From: Symsagittifera roscoffensis
Taxonomy: Eukaryota; Xenacoelomorpha; Acoela; Convolutidae
Length of the DNA stretch: 64,000 nucleotides
Direction: 5' to 3'
NCBI RefSeq assembly: GCF_963678635.1
Contig: NC_087065.1
Coordinates: 72,055,345 to 72,119,344 of the forward strand
Position 1 is the first letter of the stretch; each line of letters starts with the position of its first letter. Below, in pieces: positions 42,481 through 53,729 of the stretch. The notes under the pieces were generated by a model, which worked only from the letters and a program-made list of their open reading frames with translations, did not search any database and was not told the DNA's origin. A program made the position numbers and the translations under genes.

Positions 42481-44150
42481 CTTTAATAGTAGTCTAACTT
42501 GTTGTTGAGTCCTTGCTTCTTTTACCTAAGATTCAGCGCTTCTATTTTAAACAAATGATTGCTGCTAGTGGCCTGGTCAATGAGTTTTTAACTAATTCTT
42601 AACTCAAAACATTGTCTCCACACTGTTTTAAATGTTGCTCGACAGGGGTATCCACCTTAGGGTAATCATCAGCCTGTTGAGATGTCTGGCCTTCGGCCGG
42701 TATAGATGGAGTCACATCTACTACATTTTAAATTGTCGAGCACTGTGAATTTAAAGCAACTCAAAAAAGCTGATAAAACACGACTGCAGACATGTTTTAA
42801 TTTTCGTGTGGTAAAAATGTTTGCAAAGTGGTGATAACCTGCACTTTTTTTTGCAAAATTATCAGTGTCGATACCTTGATGTTCAATAACCAGCATGGGA
42901 GGTATGAGTAATAATCCGCTAGTAGAAGACCTCTGTTTTTCACCTTTACCCTTTGCTCTTACTCTCCCCTATGATTTTTTGGGGAAAAAGACGCAACACG
43001 AGACAACCAGTTTTCTGGAAACTAGTTCTCCGACACTAATAATGATTTTCATTGCTTCACCAAAACCTTCCCAGGTAGACGTACCCCGGAAGACATGGTA
43101 ATCAATTCCTTCAAACACGATTCTTTTGTACTGAAGAAGCGTTTTTAAATTTCTGTTTTTAATACTCACGATGGTACCAAATGTTCAGTTTGACTTTTAC
43201 TCATTAGATAACATGTCTTTTTGTAATACTTTTATTTGCGATGTTTCAGCCAAAAAAATTTGATTGTGGAACCAAAGTTTCAGTTCGATTACGTAAAATA
43301 AAAAAATATAGTCAATTTTTGCCTATTTTTAGTGCATCTTCAGGTTTAAAAATTAACTTAAACGTCCTTTCTATACCACCAGCTCCTTTTGGCTATGCTC
43401 CGGTAATTGGCATCCGATATATCTCAGCATTTAAGCTGACACTAGTTCAATCATTCCTCACGCTCTACCTCTTTGACCTGCAAGTCATTTTTTGTTTCAT
43501 TAAGGACAAACTTCTCTTTTCCATATTCACCATATTCAGTGCATGTTCAAACTCCTTGAGTGAAAAAAAAATGCTTTATTTACGACCATATAGGTGCCCA
43601 TGACTAATCCATCTTTTTGAATGACTCTAGATCCCTTGAACTTAAATTGTACTTAACTGACAGCCTTTTTAGTAATTGCTTACAGTCTTTCTTGTCATTG
43701 CCGCTTGTTTTTTTTGCTCAGAGAACTTTCTAACAACTGTCTCAATTACCACCATAATTGGTACAACGATTGAAGTCTTAGCATTAAGATGAATCATGTT
43801 TTCATTGCATTCCAAACTAGAACTTTCCTTGATCCTCCTGACATTCAAGGAATTGTTGTAATGTTGGAGCCATCGAAACCAACAGAACAATCAGCTAGGG
43901 TTCTGTTCAACTTTTGTAAGAGCTTCTAGGAAGAAGTAGGACTGAGATCAGATTTGTGTCAAATTTGTGCACTTAGGACAGGCCATAAAGATGCAACCCG
44001 AGACGATCAGATTTCTGTATACTAGTTTTCCGACTACTGTTTACGATTGATATTTTTCTTGCTTCTTAAAACCTTCGCAGCCTAACGTATTCCGGACGGC
44101 TCAATAAACAGTTACTTCAATTTCATTGGAACCTGTTTTTGTTGGTTATT
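42480..44150 (-). pseudogene. Decayed, nearly full PLE (minus strand)
   Basis: Reading down the minus strand, in order: RT start (NVRRIKESSSLECNENMIHLNAKTS, 43890-43669), the PHD/YVDD part (43610-43240), thumb (LQYKRIVFEGIDYHVFRGTSTW, 43140-43060), and GIY-YIG endonuclease (LKCSRCDSIYTG at about 42735-42700, then DTPVEQHLKQC at about 42640). This is the PLE order of 10558-12021, with stops and frameshifts throughout. Confidence 0.65.
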
Positions 44151-44470
44151 TAATAAAATTTCGATTTTATCGATGTTGTTTCTTTTTACCTCAAAATTTT
44201 TTTAAACAATTGAGAATTCGGATTTTCTCACTGAGGAATGGTTTCAATTTTTGTTCAAAAGTTTTATACAAGGCGCGAAGACCAAAATTTGCATCACAGA
44301 GCAATCTTAAAATAGTTTTGACATAATTTCGAAAAACTACGCGAAGGCTTCCCTGGCAAAAAAGTTTCAAAAGTTTCGATTTTGAAATTATTTAGAAGAA
44401 AAAAAGTAGGAAATATCTGAAAAAAAATTTTGCTCTTAGCAGCCATTTTGAAAAAAATTTTGTTTTGTGT

Positions 44471-45860
44471 TCAAAATTGAAGCTTTTGATCAAAAATCAT
44501 TTGACCCTAGTTGATTATTTTGAGGGTCTCGATGGCTCTAACATTATAAAAAACTCCTCGAATGCCAGGAGGATTTGAGAAAGTTCTAATTTGGAGTCCA
44601 TTGAAAACATAATTCATCTTGATCCTAAGACTTCATTCAATGTACTAATCATGGTGGCAATGGATACAGTTTTTAGAAAGTTCTCTGAGCAGTAAAAACC
44701 AGCGGCAATGACGAGAAAGACTATAAACAAGGAATAAAAAGGCTGTCAGTTAAGTACAATTTAAGTTCAAGGGATCTAGAGTCGTTCAAAAAAATAGATT
44801 AGGCATGGGCACCTCTATGGTCGTTATTTAAGCAAATTTTTGGCTCAAGGAGTTTGAACATGCACTGAAATTGGAAACGAAATGACTAAATCCACAAACA
44901 ATTTCAAAGAAGTTTGTCCTTAATTGAACAAAAAAAATTACTTGCAGGTCAGAAGAGGTAGAGAGTGACGGATGCTTGAACTGGTATCAGGTTAAATGCT
45001 GAGATGTATTGAATGCGGATCAACGGAAGCATAGCCAGAACGGTTTGGTCTTGTTAAAATTGAAATTCGAATAATAGTTTTCTCCAATAGTTTTCCGCTC
45101 CTCTGACATATTTTAAGCTGGACTTTGGTTTAGCCATCGAGTTGTTTGATGCAAACGACCATTGCAATATTACTGTTGATTTTCACTGACAGATCCAACA
45201 CAAACCTAGTTGAAAAAGCACCATTGTTTTGTCAATTTCCTGTTGCCAGTTTTTGTGGGTGAATCAAGTTCAGTAAACGGGTCGTCTCGGGTTGCATCTC
45301 GTGCCCTCGTAAAAAGCATCAAGGGAAAAAATAACATTAGGAGCGAGGATGAAAATCAGAGGTCATCTACTAGCAGTGAGAACGTGCCACCTATGCTGAT
45401 TATTCGCAATGGAGTGAAAATCAATAAAATAAGGAGAATCTCCGCAAAAGGTCAAGGTCAAGGTCAATAAGTCAATAAGTACAATTTAAGTCTGAAGGAT
45501 CTAGGGTCGTTCAAAAAGATGGATTAGCCATGGGCGCCTCTATGGTCGTAATTTAAGCAAATTTAAGGCTCAAGGAGTTTGAACATACACTAAAGTTTGA
45601 AACGAATTGACTAAATCCACAAACAATTTCAAAGAAGTTTGTCCTTAATTCAACAAAAAAGTTACTTGCAGGACAAAAGAGGTAGAGTGTGAGGGATGCT
45701 TGAACTGGTATCAGGATAAATGCTTGGATATATCGGATGCCAATCACCGGAAGCATAACCAAAACGGCCTGGTCTTGTTAAAATTGAATTTCGAGGAAAG
45801 AAATTGAGGCAGAGCCACATGGTGTGAAAGCTCTTCTCCGCTACGCTGATATTATAGCGA
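44471..45860 (+). pseudogene. PLE mosaic arm (plus strand), unit 1
   Basis: LVDYFEGLDGSNIIKNSLNARRI (about 44510), IIHLDPKTSFNVL, FRKFSEQ, WLKEFEHALKLE (about 44848), then KITCRSEEVESDGCLNWYQ (PHD part). After a 400-bp block (45060-45470) follow QKDGLAMGASMVVI and LRLKEFEHTLKFE (about 45510-45600), VTCRTKEVECEGCLNWYQDKC (about 45660-45720, all PHD Cys of this part present), and RYADIIAMTVK (about 45838), the degenerate catalytic palm motif. Not functional. Confidence 0.6.
45210..45470 (+). pseudogene. Small repeated ORF (GESSSVN...ISAKGQGQGQ)
   Basis: 86 open codons ending in a GGTCAA hexamer repeat that codes Gly-Gln. Homologous open frames lie at 48263-48003 (-), 57577-57317 (-) and, broken, at 55630-55860 (+). 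The protein-level match (RALVKSM, NQRSSTS, GVKIN.IRRISAKGQGQGQ) suggests it was once coding, possibly a PLE insert near the RT. No family recognised. Confidence 0.4.
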
Positions 45861-46849
45861 TGACGGTCAAGTAGATTTTTAAACCTGATGATGCACTAAA
45901 ATTAAGCAAAATCCATGTTTAATTTTTATTTTATGTAATTAAATTACAGCTATAGTTGCACAATCAAAAATTTTTGGCTAAAACATCAAAAACATCAAAA
46001 AAAGACATATCAGCTAAAGATTGAAGATGAAATCAAAAGTTTGGAACAAGGGAACTAGGAAACGCAACAGATTCTTCGAAAAATTTTTTGGTGGGTGTTT
46101 TAACTTTGATTGCTTAATAGAAGTTATTTAATAATTAAAAAAAAAAACAGATTTTCTGAAACGGGGTCTTACAGATTTTATGTTTTGTAATCATTCAAAA
46201 TTAAGAATTAGATTTAAAAAAGCTGACATCGCATTGAAAATGTGCAAAAAAGTTTGTTTGAAAGTTCAACTGAAACGTAAATGGTTATCTTTTCTGAATG
46301 AACAAACAAAAATGCATAGACTTTTTCGCTGTACTTGCTTAATACCTTATCAGTAAATGGAGTGGCAATAGTTTACGGGAAGAGTTTTAATGTTAAAAAA
46401 CGCCACTTTTTTCTTTAAGAGGAAGAAAATTGCAATACAAAACTTAAGCAAAAGAGAAGTAGACTTCAAATTAACCCACAAAAAAGCCATTGAAAATACT
46501 CAGCAAAAACAAACGAGCCCAAACGAGCCACATTTCATGCCAAGAAAACCATTCAAAAAATTTATGGATCTGGTTGTGTGTCAAGGTTGCGAGTTGTGAG
46601 TCATGTTAATGCACTGACAATTTTTTTTGTACAGAAAATTGGACTGGCTTGGTATCTAGCATCTTTTTCTTGCCTTTCTTATGTTGACAGACTTCCTCTT
46701 TGTGTTAGAACGAAGTTCAGAATAAATGCTGGGAGGTTGTCTAAAAATCTAGTTAAGCGTCCTTACTAAATCATCAACGTAGCGGTGAACTTTGACAACT
46801 GCGATTCTACCAGTTTTTCGTTCCTCGAAACTAAACTGTAACAACACCA
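45861..46849. other. Fold-back centre, AT-rich
   Basis: FKPDDALKLSKIHV (about 45885-45925) is a PLE RT remnant past the YVDD motif. The rest is AT-rich with two short open frames (46390-46599 and 46578-46769) of no recognisable family; the second contains the patch shared with 38525-38595. Confidence 0.4.
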
Positions 46850-47757
46850 TGTGCCAGTTGGTCATATTTGGAAGTTTGACCTTGAGCATCGTTTAGTCTT
46901 GATTTTGGGGTGAAATGCAATTTTTCGAAAATTCGAATTGAGCCTGTCATGCTCTCTGAAGTTTCTCGCGATAACTGAGATTACGAGAAAATAAGATCAG
47001 AAGAATCGAACAACAATCGCGGGAAAATAGTCCAAAAAAATAGAAGCGTGAAATTGCTACTCGCAATTTCGCTATATAAATCGAACGAGAGTAGAGCTGT
47101 CTTATTCCTGGCAAAGGATCGAGAGTGACAGGGAACAAACAGAGGAGATTGAGTGGACCAGAGTGAACCTTCAGTGGAAAGGTGGACGGCTGAAATTGCC
47201 CAATGGTCCAAATAGAAAACTTGTGTCTTGAATCAAAACTTGTTCATTTCAAACTTCTTGAGTTAAACTTGATTACCGGATTGATTCTCGAGTTACTTTA
47301 TAAATTAGTTACTCTGTTCTAGAGGTCGTGTCGGTAAGTAAGTACCCAATTTAAACTTCTTGAGAGTGTTTTACATTATTATGTCGAGTTAGGAAGAGTT
47401 ATAGGTTGATCCATCTGAAATGGATCAAAGGTCCACTGTCTAATAAAAAGTAACTATACTAAGGTTCCGACCCTGTTTTTAATGGCGTTCGCGTGTTTTA
47501 GGTATTTTGGGACCTAAGTATGGGAACGTTCGTAATTTCTAGAGTGGGAGGGTATTTTGGTAGTGGCCTCTAAGCTGCTAGAAAGGTTTTAGTCTCATGT
47601 CCTATGTGAACCGAATTTAAGGTAGAACAACACAAGAAAAGGTGCGACCGCTTGAGGTAGAACAACACAAGAGATAGTGTCCCTGACTCTTGAGCCAATG
47701 GTTATAGGGCCTATTTTTCTTTAACCTCATAAGTGACTTAAGTAGGCGACTGTTACA
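46850..47757 (+). repeat. Solo LTR inside the PLE fold-back (unit 1)
   Basis: Begins TGTGCCAGTTGG, ends GGCGACTGTTACA. CACCA stands on both sides if the end is taken as TGTTA, and the uninterrupted PLE sequence at about 48470 (AACAAGACCAGACCG) fits an empty site AACAACACCAGCTCG. So this is a true insertion of an LTR, with a 5-bp target duplication, reduced to a solo LTR. It is a distinct subfamily from the 12.6/34.7-kb LTRs but shares the stem-loop (47408-47426) and ends. Confidence 0.65.
47050..47080 (+). promoter_or_regulatory. LTR promoter: hairpin plus TATA box
   Basis: TATATAAA at 47073-47080 is immediately preceded by a perfect 8-bp hairpin GAAATTGC-TACTC-GCAATTTC (47050-47070). The copy at 56411-56443 keeps both with small changes. 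Transcription would start about 30 bp downstream, within the LTR. Confidence 0.55.
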
Positions 47758-49173
47758 CCAGCTCGTATTGGCTATGCTCCGGTAGGTAATCCGCATCCAA
47801 TATATCTCAGCATTTAACCTGATACTAGTTTAATCATTCCTCACACTCCACTTTTTTGACCTGCAAGTCAATTTTTTGTTTGATCTCTAAAATTGAATTG
47901 CCTCTAAAGACAAACTTCTCTGAAATAGTTTCCAATTTCAGTGCATGTTCAAACTCCTTGAGCCAAAAGTTTGCTTAAATTGCGACTTAGAGGTGCCCAT
48001 GGCTAATCCATCCTTTTGAACGACTCTAGACCCCTTAGATTTAAATTGTACTTACTGATTTCTTGACCTTGACCTTGACCTTTTGCAGAGATTCTCCTTA
48101 TTATATTGATTTTCACTCCATATTGAATAATCATCATAGGTGGCTTGTCCTCAGTGCTAGTAGATGACCTCTGGTTGTCACCTTTGCTCCTAATATTATT
48201 TTTCTCCCCCATGCTTTTCACGAGGGCACGAGACGCCCAGTTTACTGAACTTGATTCACCCACAAAAACTGGTAAGAGGAAATTGACAAAAACAATGATG
48301 CATTTTCAACCAGGTTTGTATTAGATCTGTCAGTGAAAATCATCAGTAATAATGCAATGGTAGTTTGCATCGAATAACTCGATGGTTAAACCAAAGTCCA
48401 GCATAAAATATGTCAGAGGAGCGGAAAACTATTGGAGAAAACTATTATTCGAATTTCAACTTTAACAAGACCAGACCGTTTTGGCTATGCTTTCGGTGAT
48501 CCGCATGCGATATATCTCAGCATTTAGGCTGATACCAGTTCAAGCATCCCTCACACTCTACCTTTTTTTGACCTGCAAGTAATTTTTTTGTTGAATTAAG
48601 GACAAACTTCTTTAAAATTGTTTGTGGATTTAGTTAATTTTTTTCCAAATTCAGTGCATGTTCAAACTCCTTGAGCCAAAAGTTTGCTTAAATAACGACC
48701 ATAGAGGTGCCCATGCCTAATCTACCTTTTTGAACGACTCTAGATCCCTTGAACGTAAATTGTACTTAACTTGTACTGAATTGTACTTTTTAGTCATTGT
48801 TTATATTCTTTCTCGTCACTGCCGCTGGTTTTTACTGCTCAGAGAACTTTATAAAATCTGCATCAATTGCCACCATGGTTAGTACAATAAATGAAGTTTT
48901 AGCATCAAGATGAATTATGTTTTCAATGGACTCCAATTTAGAACTTTCTCTAATCCTCCTGGCATTCAAGGAGTTTTTCATAATGTTAGAGCCATCGAGA
49001 CCCTCAAAATAATCAACTATGGTCAAATGATTTTTTGGTCAAAAGCTTCAATTCTGAACACAAAACTTTTTTTTTTCAATATGGCTGCTAACAGCAATAA
49101 TTTTTTTCATATATTTCCTACAATTTTCTTCTAAATTTTTTCAAAATCAAAACTTTTGAAACTTTTTTTCGTT
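47758..49173 (-). pseudogene. PLE mosaic arm (minus strand), unit 1
   Basis: The inverted counterpart of 44355-45860. On - it reads LVDYFEGLDGSNIMKNSLNARRI with SNLESIENIIHLDAKTSF (49020-48880), RT/PHD block with VECEGCLNWYQPKC (about 48550-48510), the GESSSVN ORF (48263-48003), and a second RT/PHD block (about 47990-47758). PHD Cys3 and Cys4 are both present in this copy. Confidence 0.6.
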
Positions 49174-50094
49174 AAAATCCACCTTACATTATAGAGGAGA
49201 TAAGTGTAAAATTGAATAAGCGGATACCCACAGTTTTGAGGAAACGTTTTTACTTGAGCAGAGCTTGGAAACAGGTTCAACGGATTTCTCTCAAGAGGTG
49301 TAGCACCCATCGCGCTTAGGGTAATTTTCGGCTTAAGTGGAGGGCTAGATAGGGGGGAGGTTAGCAGGGGGCTGGTTAAGATAGAGGTTGGTGGTTGAAT
49401 ATTGTAAAAAGAGGGCTTTCTTATAGTAACTAAATAATCGATATCGTCGATTTAGTTACATAAGAACAACTGAGTTGAAGACTCACAACAAGAGTAGCAA
49501 CGCGGAGGTATTCGATAGCGAACTCATATTAAGGTAGGTAACCTGGCCGGATCGGGTGGGGGGATCAGACAAAGACAGTTTTTGGAACCCTTAAGGTGGA
49601 AACCCCATAAGACCGCTAGTAGGGGGGGACGCGTGACAGTCATGTACCAGACATTTTTTCACAAAAGACAAGCATTTTCGCAATTGCATTTTAGGTATAA
49701 AAGTTTTTTTTTTGGTTTTGTTATTTTTCTCATTAGACCGTTACGGTTATTGGGTTTGATTTTGCAGAATTTTAGTAAATCGCGATCATAAAATAAGGTT
49801 AAAAGCAAGTCGTATTTCGACTTGCATTGGAAATTGGAAACAAAAGGAAATTTCAGGGGATTAGAAAAGAAAAATTTAGATTAACAGAATCGGGTTTTGG
49901 AGATTTTTCACACAATTTCTAGAGGAAGTACTGGGATAGTGGACTGGATATCCTTACACTCGAGCCAGGGTACAGGGAGATTCTACTACGAGTTCCAGAC
50001 AGGAAGTGGTACTGGAAGATCGAGTAAAGAGTTTTAATGCTTGGGCTACGGCAGTGGAAGCAGCACAAGAGTCTTGGTGGCAGCCCTAGGATAT
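49174..50094 (+). other. Gypsy leader (unit 1), first part
   Basis: Begins GTTAAAATCCACCTTACATT at the edge of the fold-back. Nearly identical to 59500-60420. No ORF; it contains TATCGATTTAGTTAC-type short inverted repeats around 49435-49460. Confidence 0.5.
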
Positions 50095-50700
50095 TGATAT
50101 AAGGGTCCCAACACTAGAGTCCTGGGATAGTGAACTAAGGGTCCCAACACTAGATTCCTGGGAGAGTGATCTAAGGGTCCGGACACGTGAGTGCTGGGAT
50201 AGTGATCTAAGGATCCGAGGACCCTACAGAAAGGTCCTCACACTCAAGCGAAGGGTCCTAGGACAGTACAGAAGGGTCCCAAGACCCTACCGGAAGAGTC
50301 CAAAGACCCTACCGGAAGACACCAACACTCGAGTGAAGGGTCCCAAGACCTTACCGGAAGGTGCCAACACTTGAGCGAAGGGTCCCAGGACAGTATCGAG
50401 GGGTCCTAGGACAATACCGAAGGGTCCCAAGACCCTACCAGAGGATACCAGCACTTGAGGGAAGGGAACCAGGACAATACCGAAGGGTCCCAAAACCCTA
50501 CCAGAGGATACTAGAATTTGAGGGAAGGGTACCAGGACAATACCAAAGGGTCCCGGCACTAGAGCGAAGGGTCATAAGACCCTACCGGAAGGGTCACATG
50601 AATAGAGTGGAGGATCCCAAGACCCTACCAAAAGATCCCAAGACCTGATCGGAGGGTCCCAAGACCTGATCGAAGGGTCCCAACAATTTATTTAGGTCTC
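50095..50700 (+). repeat. GGGTCC minisatellite in gypsy leader (unit 1)
   Basis: Irregular tandem units around GAAGGGTCCCAAGACCCTAC, CGGAAG and CCAACACTCGAG. Minus-strand frames appear open with a repetitive VSSGRVLGPFG peptide, an artefact of the repeat. Shares the GGAAGGGTCC core with the unrelated-looking 25-bp array at 15476-15935. Confidence 0.85.
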
Positions 50701-50942
50701 CAACTCTTGGAGAGACGAATTCGACTGGTTTTTAATAAATAATAGATTAGGAATTTTTTCTTATATTTTCAGTTAAAATTTACAGTAGGAATTTGTATAT
50801 ATTAGAATTGTAGATAAAGAAAATTGTTTTTTGAAATTTATGAAAAAAAACAAGAGCATCGCTAACGGAAAGGAACGGCATAGGACTCAAGCAAAACCAA
50901 ACCTCATCGCAACGGAAACTAACAACAACAAATCCGAGAGTA

Positions 50943-51905
50943 ATGAGGAAGAATATTTCAGTGAATATGGTCAAGAAGCAGCAAGGAACAGAAGGCCAAG
51001 GAAAAGGATCGGAAGAACCGACTATACCGGTCAAGGAGTCTGATCTTGAGACACCATATCAAAGTATAGACGGGGCGGAACGAAAGATGACGGAATCAAC
51101 ACCCATGCCAAATGTAGAAGAACAGGGGAAGAAAACAATGGAGTTCTCACCAATAGGCAATGTAGATGAAACAACTAACAACACACCGGAAACGATAAAA
51201 GACGATTCACAGACAAAGAGAACGTCGTTTACAGAGAAGTTTGCAGCAATGGTCGGAATGAAACCAAAAGAAAAAGAGGAGGTAATAGTATCGACCGAAA
51301 AAAGTAAAATGTTTGGGACAGTTTCCGATATAACAAAAGAAACTAAACAAGATAAAGAGCAAGTCACACAAAAAGCAACGGCTAACCAAAATAAACGAAC
51401 TATGGAGTCAAAAAGACCTTCACTGGAGCTGGCCGACTTGATGGCAAACTTAGAACGAATTGACAAAAAACTGAAGTGCAGCGAGGAAGACCGCCAAGAG
51501 CTGAAAAAGGAAGCACGACACAACAAGAATGAGAACCTAGACAACAACTATTTCCTGGCAGGGGCCACGGAGGAAAAGCTACAACAGATGGCGGACAAGG
51601 TAGAGACGACCGACAAAGAGCGAGAGAAACATATCAAGAAAGATATGGAGGAGATGAAAAAGACGTACGACACCGTTAATGAAAAGTTGTGGAATCTAAG
51701 AACCAGATTGGACACAATGAGCAAAGAACCAGCAGAAAGTTCTGCAGCCATACAGTCCAAATTGGATTCACTTTTGAGAAACTCTACAGCCCAAGATAAA
51801 TTGGCGGACGACGAGCCCCTTGGAACTAGAGTCGACTTCGAAGAACCGCAACGAAAGAAACGGGAATATACACCGTTACCACGGATTGATAGCAGCACGG
51901 GGTAA
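50943..51905 (+). CDS. Gag N-terminal (matrix-like) coiled-coil protein, unit 1
   Basis: 320 open codons. Basic start (MRKNISVNMVKKQQG; the unit-2 copy has MVNTRSNKEQ), acidic/Thr-rich linker, FTEKFAAMVGMKPKEKEE (about 95-115), then a long charged coiled coil (residues 150-260) with LMANLERIDKKLK, VETTDKEREKHIKKDMEEM and LWNLRTRLDTM, and a basic end PQRKKRE. About 115 bp before the capsid ORF, so it is the Gag N-terminus of the same family as 17458 and as the inverted fragment at 16384-17099. No known enzymatic motif. Confidence 0.6.
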   Translation: MRKNISVNMVKKQQGTEGQGKGSEEPTIPVKESDLETPYQSIDGAERKMTESTPMPNVEEQGKKTMEFSPIGNVDETTNNTPETIKDDSQTKRTSFTEKFAAMVGMKPKEKEEVIVSTEKSKMFGTVSDITKETKQDKEQVTQKATANQNKRTMESKRPSLELADLMANLERIDKKLKCSEEDRQELKKEARHNKNENLDNNYFLAGATEEKLQQMADKVETTDKEREKHIKKDMEEMKKTYDTVNEKLWNLRTRLDTMSKEPAESSAAIQSKLDSLLRNSTAQDKLADDEPLGTRVDFEEPQRKKREYTPLPRIDSSTG

Positions 51906-52020
51906 GGAGGGACCAAGAATGCTATAAAGGGGAGCCTCAGACTCGACGACGACACCGGAGGACTCAAGTACACACACGGGTGTACCACTTGATGCCTTGA
52001 CGTGGGCGAGTACCTAGGAA

Positions 52021-52676
52021 ATGATGAAAAGGACGCTTGAAGCATTCGCAACAAGGAACGCAGACTCAAGTGACAGAGGAAGTGGCAAATCCAGAAAAAT
52101 CTTCAAGAAACCCAAAGAATTCAAAGACGATTCAGATGGTTGCATTGACACCTGGGTTCAAAAAATTAGATTGCGTCTAGAACAAGACAACTTGAACGAC
52201 GAGAGGCAGGCCTGCGCGGCGATATTAAGCAATCTAGAGGGAACAGCACTAAAGTGCGTGGTAGCAAAGGAGGAGGAGGAGCGTGATACCGCAGATAAGA
52301 TCTTTGAGATACTGTTGAATCGATTTGGATCCGGCATGACGGGCCATCAGGCGATGATGAGTTTCGAAAAAAGAAGACAGAGAGTTGACGAATCGATTGA
52401 TCGATTTCTGGATGATCTTGAAAGCTTGACGAGGAGTGAAAGGTGACGACTTGAGAACGATGTTGGCAACGTATTATACGCTGTCGAAGGAAAATGCACC
52501 AACCCCAGAGACAAAAGTCAAGAGAGTATATGTTAATGAAACCAAAGAAGTACTCGTTTTCGGAAAGCAGAACCATGCAAGTGGGGGGGGGGCAACAACA
52601 AGGTCGTAATGGTCCAAACCTAGAGACGACATGAACAACATGGACAAACAAGGCATCAAAAGCCTGGGAAGAAGAC
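52021..52676 (+). pseudogene. Gag capsid-like region, unit 1
   Basis: Open to 52446: SRKIFKKPKEFKDDSDGCIDTWVQKIRLRLEQDN, ILSNLEGTALKCV, TADKIFEILLNRFGSGMTGHQAMMSFEKRRQRVDESIDRFLDDLESL. A frame change near 52440 leads to DDLRTMLATYYT and NAPTPETKVK in another frame, ended by a poly-G tract (52582-52591). Colinear with the copy B gag and better preserved, since it reads straight through the copy B frame break. Confidence 0.7.
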
Positions 52677-53126
52677 ATGAGTCAAACGGAAGAACACGAG
52701 TTTTACAGTGGCTTGATCATCAAAATAGGCGCGAGGTGTTTTTTCTGCAACCAAGAGGGCCATTTCAGGATGGACTGTCCCCTGTTTTGGGAGGCATTGA
52801 GGAATCAAAGTCACCCAAAACATAAATTGGCACTGGCTGCGGTGCAGAACACCAGGAACAGACAAGCTGAAAATGGTCTGCAGAACAAAGAGGCAGCAAG
52901 TGATGAGTTATCAACGAAGACAGTAAAGGCAGTAACACAAGTCAAAGATGCCGCGGGGGCCGAGAAAAGGAGTCCACTAGAGATAAACTATGAGAAAACA
53001 AATGCAGAGGCTATCAACAGAGTGAAGCAAGACTTGGCGACCAAAGAAATTGAGCAACGGCTAAAACAGGAAATAGAAAGACAAAAGATGAATGAGACAC
53101 TCTTGACGACGAGTCCAGAACCATAG
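52677..53126 (+). CDS. Nucleocapsid with intact zinc knuckle, unit 1
   Basis: 149 codons. C-x2-C-x4-H-x4-C knuckle CFFCNQEGHFRMDC at 52737-52778, then a Glu/Lys/Gln-rich helix with INRVKQDLATKEIEQRLKQEIERQ, matching copy B IQQDLVTKEIEQ. It binds RNA in Gag particles. It ends at TAG 53124-53126; the same peptide context goes on at 53142. Confidence 0.65.
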   Translation: MSQTEEHEFYSGLIIKIGARCFFCNQEGHFRMDCPLFWEALRNQSHPKHKLALAAVQNTRNRQAENGLQNKEAASDELSTKTVKAVTQVKDAAGAEKRSPLEINYEKTNAEAINRVKQDLATKEIEQRLKQEIERQKMNETLLTTSPEP

Positions 53127-53479
53127 ACCGTAGAAAACTTAGTGAACAGTAGTCGTTGCAACACCTTGAAGATGGTGACCGGGAAACTAATTGGTATTGC
53201 AAAGATTGGAGCGAGAATCATGTCAATAATCACAGTGGGCGGTCATGACGTAACGAGGAACCTGAGTGAATCGAGTGATCAAACATTGATCCACATTGAT
53301 GTATATGCGGATTACTTGAGAAAAATAAGCCCGCAAACCCCTTCTAGAGCACTAAGAGCATTACTCACGAGAGGTGGTGGCAAATCAATTCGCATAGACA
53401 ACAGATACACGGAAGCCTATGGTCCACATGAGGTCAAGTAGAACATAGATGGATGTGGTGCGGTGCTGTCTAAATGAAC
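53127..53479 (+). pseudogene. Gag-protease linker, truncated (unit 1)
   Basis: 53142-53441 is open: ISIITVGGHDVTRNLSES (about 53220), YADYLRKI, RALRALLTRGGG and RYTEAYGPHEVK, the last matching copy B VYGPYQVML upstream of the protease. About 40 bp later the sequence is replaced by another element's LTR, so protease and the rest of pol are missing. Confidence 0.55.
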
Positions 53480-53729
53480 TGTTATATGACGTCACTCTAT
53501 TGTTACATTCTACGCTATTCTGTTAATTTGATAATAACTCTCAAGATCGCTATCGACCTGTCAATCCATATTCTATTTTTAGACAAGTTCGCTCAATAAC
53601 TCTTATTCAATTTATGAAAAATTTAAGTTGAAGTATTTAATTTGTCATGACATGGTTAACAACTTATCTATTATATAAAACAAGATGAATTGAGTCTTGT
53701 ACGAATCTTTTATTCCTTAAGAAACCACA
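53480..53729 (+). repeat. 250-bp LTR of a second, Mag-like gypsy lineage
   Basis: TGTTATATGACGTCAC to AAGAAACCACA, with TATATAAAA at 53672-53680 about 50 bp from its end. TGGCGCAGCCAGCAG follows at once as the primer-binding site. Unrelated in sequence to the ~900-bp LTRs in the rest of the window. Confidence 0.75.
53672..53680 (+). promoter_or_regulatory. TATA box of the 250-bp LTR
   Basis: TATATAAAA in an AT-rich LTR, 49 bp before the LTR end. This implies a very short R/U5. Confidence 0.6.

Larger units (their letters stand above)
44355..49173. repeat. PLE fold-back (large inverted repeat) of tandem unit 1
   Basis: 44355-45860 on + and 49173-47758 on - are inverted copies. Each arm holds the same mosaic: RT start block, RT middle plus PHD block, a ~400-bp block coding GESSSVN...ISAKGQGQGQ, then a second RT/PHD block. 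The centre (45861-47757) has the YVDD-side remnant, AT-rich DNA and a solo LTR. It could form a stem of more than 1 kb. Confidence 0.65.

Noticed and set aside
45880-45925. CCTGATGATGCAC considered as a second hammerhead motif
   Set aside because: It lies in the RT frame as FKPDDALK just after the degenerate YVDD motif, and the GAAA and closing stem are missing.
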